From assembly GCA_027488755.1 (NCBI GenBank), contig JAIYAZ010000059.1, positions 20,690-84,689 of the forward strand: a DNA stretch of 64,000 nucleotides. The letters run 5' to 3'. Position numbers and translations under genes: made by a program. Origin of the DNA: Verrucomicrobiaceae bacterium (lineage in GTDB: Bacteria > Verrucomicrobiota > Verrucomicrobiia > Chthoniobacterales > JAATET01). This document shows, piece after piece, positions 1-7,389 of this stretch. Below the pieces are notes generated by a model. That model ran no database searches. It saw only the letters and a list, made by a program, of their open reading frames with translations, and was not told where the DNA came from. Position 1 is the stretch's first letter. Each line of letters opens with the position of its first letter.

Positions 1-272
1 GCAAGGGCACCGCTTTGCGCGAACTGCGCCGGTTGCTGGACGTGCCGCGGGAGGCGACCTTTGCGGCGGGCGATCACTACAACGATCTTTCGATGCTCGA
101 CGGGGAGGTCGCCGCGCACGTGGGCTGCCCGGCCAACGCGATCCCCGAGGCGCAGGCGCTGGTGCGCGCCGCGGGCGGCTGGGTGGCGGCGGAGACCTTC
201 GGCGCGGGCACGGCGGCCACCCTCGCCGCGGCGCGCCACCGCGCCGGGGCAAAAAAAACGGCGGCCGCATGA
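1..272 (+). CDS. HAD-superfamily hydrolase, C-terminal part (5' end outside window)
   Basis: This is the last ~90 residues of a haloacid dehalogenase-type phosphatase, and the reading frame is open to the window edge. The sequence KGTALREL is typical of the Cof / sucrose-phosphatase branch, where the lysine contacts the phosphoaspartate. GDHYNDLSML is HAD motif IV, whose acidic residues bind Mg2+. A short Ala-rich tail follows. The family dephosphorylates sugar phosphates or other small metabolites in the cytoplasm; the substrate cannot be judged from this fragment. The TGA stop lies in the loop of the following hairpin. The family call is firm, the specific function is not. Confidence 0.75.
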   Translation, partial: KGTALRELRRLLDVPREATFAAGDHYNDLSMLDGEVAAHVGCPANAIPEAQALVRAAGGWVAAETFGAGTAATLAAARHRAGAKKTAAA

Positions 273-289
273 GCGCGGCCGCCGGTTTT
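251..289 (-). terminator. Rho-independent terminator of the H1-like gene, probably bidirectional
   Basis: A perfect 10-bp GC stem (259-268 with 275-284) closes a 6-nt loop. It is flanked by eight A on the left (251-258) and four T on the right. Read on the minus strand it is a strong stem followed by eight U, which fits the end of the H1-like gene. On the plus strand the U tract is short, so it would terminate the HAD gene only weakly. The HAD stop codon falls at the loop. Confidence 0.8.
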
Positions 290-322
290 GCTAAGGGTTG
301 GTTGGGGAAGCGAAAGCGGGAC

Positions 323-805
323 TTAGGCTTCGGGCTGGAGGCTGCTGCCGGTCGGCAGCTTGAAGGCGTAGCGGGCTTCGCCGACCTTAAGGATTTCGGC
401 GAGCTTTTTACCCGTGGTGCTGAACCAGACGTGAACGTTCTGGGTCTTCACGCCGAGGTTGGCGGCGATGTCCTTCACGGTCGCGCCTTCCGGGCCGGCG
501 TTCGCGAGGAGGTTGAGGATGTTGCCCTTGAGGGCACCGCGCTTGCCGGCTGCCTTGGGAGCCTTCGGAGTTTTCGCGGCCTTGGGAGCTTTGGGTGCTT
601 TCGGGGCTTTGGCGGCCTTGGCGGGGCGGCCACGGCGCTTGCCGGTGGCGGCGGGCGCTTTCGGGGCCTTCGCGGCGCTCGCTCCGCCCAGAAGGGCTTC
701 GAGGCGGGCGTCGATCGCGGCGGCTTTCTTTTCGAGGGAGGCCTTTTCTTCGCTCAGCTTAAGCAGCTCGCGAAGCACGTCGGGATTAAGGATGGATGAT
801 GCCAT
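323..805 (-). CDS. Histone H1-like DNA-binding protein with winged-helix C-terminus
   Basis: This 160-residue protein has three parts. Residues ~1-40 are a charged, likely coiled-coil helix. Residues ~41-95 are a low-complexity Ala/Lys/Pro linker made of AKAPK-type units, with an AT-hook-like core RGRPAK at 58-63. Residues ~90-150 look like a winged helix, with VKDIAANLGVKTQNVHVWF as the probable recognition helix region. Linker plus winged helix resembles bacterial H1-like nucleoid proteins. I infer DNA binding and perhaps chromosome compaction or regulation. The ATG is preceded by only a weak AAGAG. The gene is monocistronic, with a terminator downstream and a palindrome-bearing divergent region upstream. 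The exact family is not recognised. Confidence 0.6.
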   Translation of the reverse strand: MASSILNPDVLRELLKLSEEKASLEKKAAAIDARLEALLGGASAAKAPKAPAATGKRRGRPAKAAKAPKAPKAPKAAKTPKAPKAAGKRGALKGNILNLLANAGPEGATVKDIAANLGVKTQNVHVWFSTTGKKLAEILKVGEARYAFKLPTGSSLQPEA

Positions 806-874
806 TTGGCTCTTAGCTAAATGAATCTAAGTCAAAAGCAATCCCTAATTTAACATTTAGCTAATATTATTCAC
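806..874. promoter_or_regulatory. AT-rich divergent promoter region with two copies of an 8-bp palindrome
   Basis: This short region between the divergent H1-like and PPTase genes is strikingly AT-rich for the window. The self-complementary octamer TTAGCTAA occurs at 813-820 and 857-864. With flanking bases the two form a 10-bp inverted repeat (813-822 / 855-864). The centres are 44 bp apart, about four helical turns. A -10-like TAGATT for the minus strand sits at 829-824, which would put transcription start near the first palindrome. TAATAT at 862-867 could serve the plus-strand gene, leaving almost no leader. An operator is inferred, not shown. Confidence 0.45.
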
Positions 875-1513
875 ATGACCGGAGCGCCCCTTTGCATCGA
901 GCTGGTGGCCGTGGATCTCGCTCAGGCGGGCGGAGAGTTTGCCTCGGCGGCGGAGCGGGCGCGGGCGGCGGGCATGGCGGCGGAGGCGGGGGAGCGGTGG
1001 CTTCGGGTGCGCTCGGCGGTGCGGCGGGAGCTGGGGCGCTGGCTCGGCGAGGAGCCGGGGCGGGTGGAGATCACGGTGGCGCTGGGCGGCAAGCCGGGGG
1101 TGCGCGGCGGGGAGTTTTCGCTTTCGCATTCGGGCGGGCATCTCGTGCTGGCGTGGGCGGCGGTGCCGGTGGGCGTGGACCTGGAGACGCGGGTGCCGGC
1201 GGAGCCGGAGCGGCTGGCGGTGCGGTTTTTTTCGGCGGCGGATGCGGCGGTGGTCGGGGCGGCGGATGCGGCGGCGCGGGGAGAGGTTTTTCGCCGGCAG
1301 TGGGTGGCGAAGGAGGCGGCGCTGAAGGTGCGGGGCGGAGGGCTGGCCGGGCAGCTGGAGCGGGCGGTGTGCCGCTGGTGCGGGGACGAGGTGGTGGGCG
1401 TGGAGTGCGCCGGCGAAAGCTACGGGACGCAGGCCTTTCGGCTGGCGGATGGCACGCCGGGGGCGGTGGCGTGGGGCGTGGCGGGGCCGGCGACGGTGCG
1501 CTGGCGGGCCTAG
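875..1513 (+). CDS. 4'-phosphopantetheinyl transferase (Sfp/AcpT type)
   Basis: The enzyme transfers the phosphopantetheine arm of CoA to a serine of carrier proteins of fatty-acid, polyketide or peptide synthesis. At 212 residues it has the two-lobed Sfp length. Visible motifs are a substrate-side FSLSHSGGH (81-89), VGVDLE (99-104, acidic Mg2+ ligands D102 and E104) and WVAKEAALK (143-151, with E147 as third ligand). The N-terminal LRVRSAVRRELGRWLG stretch is also typical. No carrier-protein gene lies nearby, so its target is unknown. It may be the sole PPTase, serving the primary ACP. Its TAG stop overlaps the stop of the convergent Fe-S gene. Confidence in the family is high. Confidence 0.88.
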   Translation: MTGAPLCIELVAVDLAQAGGEFASAAERARAAGMAAEAGERWLRVRSAVRRELGRWLGEEPGRVEITVALGGKPGVRGGEFSLSHSGGHLVLAWAAVPVGVDLETRVPAEPERLAVRFFSAADAAVVGAADAAARGEVFRRQWVAKEAALKVRGGGLAGQLERAVCRWCGDEVVGVECAGESYGTQAFRLADGTPGAVAWGVAGPATVRWRA

Positions 1514-1884
1514 GCGGAGAAGCTTTCGCCGCAGGAGCAGTGGGCGACGGCGTTCGGGTTCGTGACCTTGAAGCCGCCTTTCTGGAGGTCGTCGCTGTAG
1601 TCGAGCTCGGAGCCGCTGACGAAGAGGGCGCTTTTGGGGTCGATGACGACGCGCACGGCGTTGGTTTCGACCATGATGTCGCGGTTGGCCGGGCCGTCGA
1701 CGAGGTCCATTTTATACTGGAGGCCGGAGCAGCCGCCGCCGATGACGGCGACGCGGAGGGCGCCTTGCGGGCGGCCCTGGCGTTCCAGGAGGCTGCGCAG
1801 CTTGGCGCTGGCGGCGTCGAGGATGCGGATGAGCTTTTCGTTGCCCATGCGATACTGGACGGCGGACTCGGTGGCGGTGGACAT
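1510..1884 (-). CDS. Iron-sulfur cluster carrier, IscA/ErpA/HesB family
   Basis: This A-type carrier receives Fe-S clusters and passes them to apo-proteins in the cytoplasm. The 124-residue protein has the three invariant cysteines in the family spacing: GGGCSGLQY (C52) and HCSCGESF (C116, C118). The family usually has ~107-120 residues. The extra N-terminus includes a second Met at residue 13, but the first ATG has AAAGG at good spacing, so I keep it. It is monocistronic. A cysteine desulfurase and a SufE protein lie more than 50 kb away in this window, so the assembly genes are dispersed. I cannot tell IscA, ErpA and SufA apart from sequence alone. Confidence 0.9.
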   Translation of the reverse strand: MSTATESAVQYRMGNEKLIRILDAASAKLRSLLERQGRPQGALRVAVIGGGCSGLQYKMDLVDGPANRDIMVETNAVRVVIDPKSALFVSGSELDYSDDLQKGGFKVTNPNAVAHCSCGESFSA

Positions 1885-2013
1885 GACGGAACCTTTATCG
1901 CCCGGGTGGCGAATTCTTTCAAGCGGGGGTGCCTTGACAGGCGTAATTTAGGAAACCGAAACTCCCGGTGCGGCCGCCCGCGGGCCCGGCGGGGGATTTT
2001 CCCGAACCGACTT

Positions 2014-2571
2014 ATGCGAATTGTTCTGGCCGGCACCGGCGCGAGTGGTGCGATTTATCTTCAGCGGTTGCTCGATCATCTGGGCGCGGCTGGCGGGCAT
2101 GAGCTGCACCTCGTGCTGACCGGCTACGCGCGGCAGGTGGTGCGGGAGGAAATCGGCGAGCTGAAGCTGCCGGCGGGGGTGATCGAGCATTCGGACAAGT
2201 CGATGAACGCGCCGTTTGCGAGCGGGTCGGCGTTGTTTGACGCGATGATCATTGCGCCATGCTCGATGGGCACGATGGGGCGGATCGCCGCGGGGACGAG
2301 CGAGTCGCTGATCCTGCGGTCGGCGGATGTGTTTTTGAAGGAGCGGCGGCCGTTGATTCTGGTGCCGCGCGAGACGCCGTGGAGCCTGATCCACGCGCGG
2401 AATGCCGTGGCGGTGCTGGAGGCGGGGGCGCGGCTGGTGCCGGCGATGCCGTCGTTTTACAGCCGGCCGGCGACGTTGCAGGAGGCGGCGGACACGGTGG
2501 TCTGGCGGATTCTCGACCAGATCGGGATCGCGGCCCCGAACGCGTGCCGCTGGCAGGAGCCGGGCGGCTAG
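2014..2571 (+). CDS. ubiX: Flavin prenyltransferase UbiX
   Basis: UbiX prenylates FMN with dimethylallyl phosphate to make prenyl-FMN, the cofactor of UbiD-type decarboxylases. The 185 residues match the family. Signatures are TGASGAIYLQ near the N-terminus (flavin phosphate binding), IIAPCSMGTMGRIAAG in the middle, and LVPRETPWSLIH. The frame is open far upstream, but translation should begin at this ATG because MRIVLAGTGASG is the family N-terminus. A TTGACA hexamer lies ~75 bp upstream, without a good -10 at the usual distance. No UbiD gene is in the window. The stop overlaps the convergent cytochrome gene by 4 bp. Confidence 0.92.
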   Translation: MRIVLAGTGASGAIYLQRLLDHLGAAGGHELHLVLTGYARQVVREEIGELKLPAGVIEHSDKSMNAPFASGSALFDAMIIAPCSMGTMGRIAAGTSESLILRSADVFLKERRPLILVPRETPWSLIHARNAVAVLEAGARLVPAMPSFYSRPATLQEAADTVVWRILDQIGIAAPNACRWQEPGG

Positions 2572-3032
2572 CGTTCCTTCGCGACGTCGGCGGCGGTGAC
2601 GGGGGGAAGCCCGTTGCCGTAGCGGTCGCGGACGTAGCTGACGACGGCGGCGACCTCGGCGTCGGTGAGGCCCTGGGTGGCCGGCATGATGCCGCCGAAG
2701 GGGCGGCCGTTGACGACGCTGACGTTGCGCTGGCCGTGGAGGGTGACGCGAATGAGCGGGCCGGGCGGGCCGGTGACGATGGGCGAGCCGATGAGGGCGG
2801 GCGCGGCCTGGCTGTCGTGGCCGTCGTAGTGGCACATGGCGCAGGATTGCTCGTAGAGCGAGGCTCCTTCGGCGGGGCTGAGCGCGGGGGCGGGCGTTGG
2901 GGTGGCGGTTGCGGCCGCGGGGGGCGCGGGTTTGCAGGCGGCGAGGAGGAGCGCGAGGGCTAAGGGGAGCACTTGCGCGGGGCGGTGGGTGCCCTTACTT
3001 TCGCGGCGTGACCAGCAGACAAAAAACATCAT
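2568..3032 (-). CDS. Lipoprotein cytochrome c (single haem)
   Basis: This is a small class I c-type cytochrome exported across the inner membrane. From the ATG used here, a hydrophobic stretch ends in the lipobox LLAAC (C33). A Pro/Ala/Thr linker follows, then CAMCH (64-68) for haem attachment. GGIMPATQGLTD supplies the likely methionine ligand, and VVSYVRDRYGNG is the C-terminal helix. The start is uncertain. A GTG at 2972 would give a shorter signal peptide and remove the overlap with the divergent PQQ dehydrogenase. Next to that gene it may be the electron acceptor for periplasmic sugar oxidation; this is inference from position. Confidence 0.85.
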   Translation of the reverse strand: MMFFVCWSRRESKGTHRPAQVLPLALALLLAACKPAPPAAATATPTPAPALSPAEGASLYEQSCAMCHYDGHDSQAAPALIGSPIVTGPPGPLIRVTLHGQRNVSVVNGRPFGGIMPATQGLTDAEVAAVVSYVRDRYGNGLPPVTAADVAKER

Positions 3033-4153
3033 TGGGACTCGGGTTGTGCGTCGGTTTGATGGCGGCGGCGGCGTTTGCGGCGGATCCAGCCATCGCCTCG
3101 GAGAAGGCGCGATTCAAGGTGGAAGTGGTGGCTGAGGGGCTGGATCATCCGTGGGCCGTGGCGCGGCTGCCTGACGGCCGCCTGCTGGTGACCGAGCGCC
3201 CGGGACGGTTGCGCATCGTGGAGAACGGCCGCCTGCAGCCCGAGCCGGTGACGGGCACGCCGGCGGTGTATGCGCGCGGCCAGGGGGGATTGCTCGACGT
3301 CGTGCTGCATCCCGACTACGCGCGGAACGGCTGGATTTACCTCGCGTTTTCCGACGCCCGCGGGGATGTCGGAATGACGAAAATCGTGCGTGGCCGGCTC
3401 AAGGGCAACGCCTGGGTCGACCAGGAAACGATCTTCGAGGCGGCGCCGGAGGAATACACCGCGCGCAACGTCCACTTCGGCTGCCGGATGCAGTTCGACA
3501 AAGCGGGGTATTTGTTTTTCACGATCGGGGACCGCGGGGACGCGACGACGCCCGCGAACAACGCGCAGAAACTCACGAACGTGAAGGGCAAGGTCCACCG
3601 GGTGCATGACGACGGCCGCATCCCGGCGGACAATCCCTTTGTCAGCAAGGCCGGCGCCATCGACTCGATATGGAGCTGGGGCCACCGCAACGGGCAGGGC
3701 CTGCGCTTTGCTCCGGACGGCACGCTCTGGGAGGTCGAGCACGGCCCGCGCGGCGGCGATGAACTCAACGTCGTCGAACGCGGCAAAAACTACGGCTGGC
3801 CGCTCGTGACCTTTGGCATCAACTACAGCGGCACCCCGATCTCCGACAAAACCGAGGCTCCCGGGCTGGAGTCCCCCGTCACGCATTGGACGCCCTCGAT
3901 TGGCATCGGCGGCATGGATTTCTACCTCGGGGATGCCTTCCCCGGGTGGAAGGGCAATCTCTTCATCACCGCGCTGGCGCACCAGAAGTTGCTGCGCCTG
4001 GAGATCGACGCGAACCGCCGCGTCACTCACGAGGAAATCCTGCTCCAAAAAACCGGCCGCATCCGCGACGTGCGCGACCTCGGCGACGGGGCCCTCACCG
4101 TTGTCTACGACGAGCCGGGCCGCATCGTTCGCCTCGTGCCGGACGCCTCCTGA
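3008..4153 (+). CDS. Soluble PQQ-dependent sugar dehydrogenase (aldose sugar dehydrogenase, Asd/YliI type)
   Basis: A six-bladed beta-propeller enzyme that oxidises aldoses in the periplasm with PQQ. From a GTG start the 381-residue product has a signal peptide ending in AAAAFA. The domain begins with GLDHPWAVARLPDGRLLVTERPG and continues with GQGGLLDVVLHPDY, FTIGDRGDATTPANNAQ, WSWGHRNGQGL, LWEVEHGPRGGDELN and KNYGWPLVTFGINYSG. All are hallmark blocks of the GDH/Asd family, including PQQ and Ca2+ contacts. I chose GTG because the next ATG would cut into the signal peptide. Product and location are well supported, the physiological sugar is not. PQQ synthesis genes are not in the window. Confidence 0.9.
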   Translation: MTSRQKTSLGLGLCVGLMAAAAFAADPAIASEKARFKVEVVAEGLDHPWAVARLPDGRLLVTERPGRLRIVENGRLQPEPVTGTPAVYARGQGGLLDVVLHPDYARNGWIYLAFSDARGDVGMTKIVRGRLKGNAWVDQETIFEAAPEEYTARNVHFGCRMQFDKAGYLFFTIGDRGDATTPANNAQKLTNVKGKVHRVHDDGRIPADNPFVSKAGAIDSIWSWGHRNGQGLRFAPDGTLWEVEHGPRGGDELNVVERGKNYGWPLVTFGINYSGTPISDKTEAPGLESPVTHWTPSIGIGGMDFYLGDAFPGWKGNLFITALAHQKLLRLEIDANRRVTHEEILLQKTGRIRDVRDLGDGALTVVYDEPGRIVRLVPDAS

Positions 4154-4216
4154 GCCGCCCGGGTCCGGCGTTTGGCGCTTGCGCCCCGCGGGTTTGCGGC
4201 CACGATGGAGAACCCC

Positions 4217-4684
4217 ATGAACACTCTGCATTCCCGCCCCGCCCGGCTTTGGCTCGGACTTTTAATTTTCCTTTGCCTCCCGGCCTGGCGAGTCGTTGCG
4301 GCCGACCCGGCGGAGGCGGAAAAAACCGCGGCCGTGACGGCCATGGAGACCTGGCTCCGCGGGATTGATGCGGGCGATTACGCCGCGAGCTGGACGGCGG
4401 CTTCCCCGGCGTTTCAAAAGGCCGTCACGAGCGAGCAGTGGGTCGCCGCGCTGGAGGCCGTCCGCAAACCCGCCGGGACCTGTCAGACTCGCAAGCTGGC
4501 CTCCGCCATGCGGCAGGAGGGGGTGCCCCAGCCCGACGGGAAAATGCTCAAGGGCGATTTTGTGATCGCGCAGTTTCACACCGCCTTTGCCAATCTCGCC
4601 GAAGCCACGGAGACCGTGACCTTTGAACGCGGGCCCGACGGCACCTGGCGGGCGAGCGGTTATTTCATCCGCCCCGGTCGGTAA
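4217..4684 (+). CDS. Secreted DUF4019 protein
   Basis: This 155-residue exported protein of unknown function starts at an ATG with GGAG seven bases upstream, so the longer upstream reading is not used. Residues ~1-29 form a signal peptide ending in VVAADP. The mature part has the DUF4019 pattern of aromatic and acidic residues: YAASWTAASPAFQKAV, then VRKPAG, then the C-terminal ETVTFERGPDGTWRASGYFI. The family has a NTF2-like look and no known activity. It follows the sugar dehydrogenase by ~60 bp and could be co-transcribed. Function cannot be inferred from context. Confidence 0.8.
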   Translation: MNTLHSRPARLWLGLLIFLCLPAWRVVAADPAEAEKTAAVTAMETWLRGIDAGDYAASWTAASPAFQKAVTSEQWVAALEAVRKPAGTCQTRKLASAMRQEGVPQPDGKMLKGDFVIAQFHTAFANLAEATETVTFERGPDGTWRASGYFIRPGR

Positions 4685-4762
4685 GGCCGCCCGGCCGGCG
4701 GAAAAATTTCCCCCGCGCCGCAAAGCCTGGCGTTCCCCATGCTTTCCTGAATTTCCGAAACC

Positions 4763-5296
4763 TTGAAACCCATCCCGTTCACCGAGCCTCTCACCCGCAT
4801 GCTCTCCGCGCTCGTGCCCGAGCTGCGGGTGCTCATCGCCACCTCCACCCTGCTCCGCGGGCTCACCGCCAAGGGCCGGTATGACGTGCGCCTTTCTGAC
4901 GACGGCCGCGAGCTGCGCACCTCGTTTCTCGCGAAGGGCCGCAATCCCCTCAAGCAAAGCAAACTCCTCCTGCGCGGGCCTCTCACCGACGAGGAAAGCG
5001 TGCAGGCGCATGTCGCGGCCATCCGCGAGAACGAACAGCGGCTGCCGTGGATCGTGCGCCGCATGGATCCGAAGCTCGGCGATGACATCGTGACCGTGCG
5101 CCCGTTCGGGTCCGACGACAGCGCGCCGATGGTCGCCGTGCGCACGAGTGCGCTCACCGGGTTCATCTCGCTCACGGTGCAAAACGCGCGGGAAATGAGC
5201 CCCGCCGAGGCCCGCCTGGTGGCCAAGGCACTCACCAAAGCCTCGAAGCTCGCGGCGGTGAGTCCGATTGCGCCGACGGGCGTGCCGACCGCCTGA
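4763..5296 (+). CDS. Hypothetical protein
   Basis: This 177-residue protein is not recognised. It has no signal peptide or clear membrane segment. The middle is mixed alpha/beta with a basic stretch (FLAKGRNPLKQSK) and a predicted helix that follows PLTDEESVQAHVAAI. The C-terminal third has a long Ala-rich helix (SPAEARLVAKALTKASK). Translation from this start uses TTG; an internal ATG at 4799 would drop 12 residues and is equally possible. Codon use is like the neighbours and no competing frame is better. It is probably a real gene between the DUF4019 and aldehyde dehydrogenase genes. Confidence 0.55.
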   Translation: MKPIPFTEPLTRMLSALVPELRVLIATSTLLRGLTAKGRYDVRLSDDGRELRTSFLAKGRNPLKQSKLLLRGPLTDEESVQAHVAAIRENEQRLPWIVRRMDPKLGDDIVTVRPFGSDDSAPMVAVRTSALTGFISLTVQNAREMSPAEARLVAKALTKASKLAAVSPIAPTGVPTA

Positions 5297-5371
5297 TCCG
5301 GCCCGGCGCGCCGGCGGAAATTGGCTCGTTTTTCCGGCGTTCGGTTCGTAACCTGCTTATTCCTCCGGCCT

Positions 5372-6229
5372 GTGAAAGCAAAACGACTCGCGGTTCTCAA
5401 AACCTCCAAACTCTTCATCGGCGGGGCGTTTCCCCGGAGTGAAAGCGGGCGCGTGCTCGCGGCCACGGGCCCGGCCGGCGAGCCGCTCGGGAACTACGCG
5501 CACGCCTCGCGGAAGGATTTTCGCGACGCCGTGGTGAAGGCCCGCGCCGCCCAGGGCAAATGGGCCGGCTCCAGCGCCTACCTTCGCGGGCAGATACTCT
5601 ACCGCGCGGCCGAGATCATGGAGACCCGCCGCGCCGAGCTGGAGGCCGAGCTGCGGCGCGCCACCGGCAAATCCGGCGAGGCCGAGGTGACCGCGACGAT
5701 TGACCTCCTCGTCCATTACGCCGGCTGGACCGACAAATACGGCGCGCTCTTCTCGAGCGTGAACCCGGTTGCCTCCCCGCATTTCAACTTCACCTTCCCC
5801 GAGCCCACCGGCGTGGTGGCCGTGATCGCGCCCGACGCGCCCGCGCTGCTCGGCCTTGTCGGTGTGATCGCGCCGGCCCTCGTCGCGGGCAACGCCGTGA
5901 TCGCCCTCGCCTCCGAGCGGCACCCGCTGCCGGCCGTGGCCCTGGCGGAAATCCTCGCCACGAGCGACCTGCCGGGTGGCGTCGTGAATTTGCTCACCGG
6001 CCGGCGCGCCGAGCTGGCCCCGCAATTTGCCGAGCACATGGACGTGAACGCCGTCATCGACGGCTCCGGCGATGCCGCCATCGCCCGCACGCTGCAGGCC
6101 GGCTCCGCGCTGAATTTGAAGCGCTTCGCCGCCCAGGTGCCGCCGCGGGGCGATTGGGCGGAGGGGAATCCCTACTGGATTCTGGATACCGCGGAGTTCA
6201 AGACCGCGTGGCACCCGCTGGGAGTGTGA
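5372..6229 (+). CDS. Half-length aldehyde dehydrogenase homologue lacking the catalytic domain
   Basis: From a GTG start (KTSKLFIGGAFPRSESGR is the usual N-terminus of this subgroup) the product has 285 residues, versus ~490 for a full ALDH. The cofactor-binding half is recognisable: YRAAEIMETRRAELEAEL, then FPEPTGVVAVIAPDAPALLG and PALVAGNAVIALASERHPL. The ELGGK glutamate and GQxC cysteine blocks are absent, and the protein ends naturally after FKTAWHPLGV. The next gene, deoB, follows after 2 bp with its own ribosome-binding site. Truncated ALDHs paired with a full ALDH and deoxyribose genes are known in other phyla. I infer a structural or NAD-binding partner in nucleoside or deoxyribose catabolism, not an active dehydrogenase on its own. 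Confidence 0.75.
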   Translation: MKAKRLAVLKTSKLFIGGAFPRSESGRVLAATGPAGEPLGNYAHASRKDFRDAVVKARAAQGKWAGSSAYLRGQILYRAAEIMETRRAELEAELRRATGKSGEAEVTATIDLLVHYAGWTDKYGALFSSVNPVASPHFNFTFPEPTGVVAVIAPDAPALLGLVGVIAPALVAGNAVIALASERHPLPAVALAEILATSDLPGGVVNLLTGRRAELAPQFAEHMDVNAVIDGSGDAAIARTLQAGSALNLKRFAAQVPPRGDWAEGNPYWILDTAEFKTAWHPLGV

Positions 6230-6231
6230 CC

Positions 6232-7389
6232 ATGCCGCGAGCCCTGCTGATCGTGCTCGACAGCGTCGGGTGCGGCGAAGCGCCCGATGCCGATGCCTAC
6301 GGGGATGCGGGAGCCAACACGCTCGGGCACATTTTGGAACGACAGCCGGACCTCCGGCTGCCCGCGCTCCAGTCGCTCGGATTAAGCCACGCGCTGGAGC
6401 TGGCGCGGGGCGACGCGGGATCGTGCCGGCCGGCGCGCGGGGCGGTCGGCGTGCTCACCGAGGCCTCGCCCGGGAAGGATACGACCACCGGCCACTGGGA
6501 GCTTGCCGGCGTCGTGCTGGCGGAGCCGTTCGCGACCTACGAACGCTTCCCGGAGGAACTCGTCACCGCCATCGAGGCGGAGGCGGGCGTGGAATTCCTC
6601 GGCAACTTCGCCGCGAGCGGGACGGAAATCATCGCGCAGCTTGGCGCGGAGCACGTCGCGAGCGGGCGCCCGATTCTTTACACCTCGGCCGACAGCGTGC
6701 TGCAGATCGCCGCGCACGAGGACGTGTTTCCCCTCGAACGGCTCTACGCGCTCTGCCACATCGCGCGGCGGCACGCGGACCGCTGGCGCATCGGGCGCGT
6801 GATTGCGCGGCCCTTCGCCGGGGGCGAGGAGGGATTTCGCCGCACCGCGCACCGGCACGACTATTCGTTCCAGCCGCCGCGCACCGTGCTGAATGCCCTC
6901 GCCGACGCCGGGGTGCCGGTGCGGGGGGTCGGCAAGATCAGCGACATTTTTGCCGGCAGCGGGGTGACGGAATCGCATCCCACGGCGTCGAACGCCGAGG
7001 GTTTGGCGGCCATCGCGCGGCTGTGGAGCGCGGGCGCGGAGGGGTTGATTTTTGCGAACCTGGTCGATTTCGACATGGTCTTCGGGCACCGCCGCGATGT
7101 GGCGGGCTACGCCGCGGCGATGGAGGAGTTTGATCGCTGGCTGGCGGGATTTTTGCCGCAGATCGGGCCGGACGATCTGGTGATCATCACCGCCGATCAC
7201 GGTAATGATCCGACGGCGCCGGGCACGGATCACACCCGCGAGCGGGTGCCGGTGTTTGTGCTGCCCGCGGAGCCGCGGTTGCTCGGGGTGCGGGAAACCT
7301 TCGCCGACGTGGCCGCCACGTTGACCGCGTTTTTCGGGCTGCCGCCGTGGCCCTTGGGCCGTCCGCTCGTCCGTTTCGACCGCCCATGA
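6232..7389 (+). CDS. deoB: Phosphopentomutase
   Basis: DeoB interconverts ribose-1-phosphate (or deoxyribose-1-phosphate) and the 5-phosphate, linking nucleoside phosphorolysis to central metabolism. At 385 residues the length is normal. Metal-binding blocks of the alkaline phosphatase superfamily are present: VLDSVGCGEAPDA at the start, SPGKDTTTGHWEL with the phosphorylatable threonine, LVDFDMVFGHRRD, and TADHGNDPTAPGTDHTRERVP near the end. The ATG has GGAG seven bases upstream, overlapping the end of the half-ALDH gene. The stop overlaps the start of the downstream esterase as ATGA. The three genes are therefore probably translationally coupled. Confidence 0.95.
   Translation: MPRALLIVLDSVGCGEAPDADAYGDAGANTLGHILERQPDLRLPALQSLGLSHALELARGDAGSCRPARGAVGVLTEASPGKDTTTGHWELAGVVLAEPFATYERFPEELVTAIEAEAGVEFLGNFAASGTEIIAQLGAEHVASGRPILYTSADSVLQIAAHEDVFPLERLYALCHIARRHADRWRIGRVIARPFAGGEEGFRRTAHRHDYSFQPPRTVLNALADAGVPVRGVGKISDIFAGSGVTESHPTASNAEGLAAIARLWSAGAEGLIFANLVDFDMVFGHRRDVAGYAAAMEEFDRWLAGFLPQIGPDDLVIITADHGNDPTAPGTDHTRERVPVFVLPAEPRLLGVRETFADVAATLTAFFGLPPWPLGRPLVRFDRP

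Noticed and set aside
892..2013. Upstream extension of the UbiX frame across the PPTase and IscA genes
   Set aside because: The extension is Gly/Ala/Arg low-complexity. UbiX proteins start at MRIVLAGTGASG, and two real genes occupy the region.
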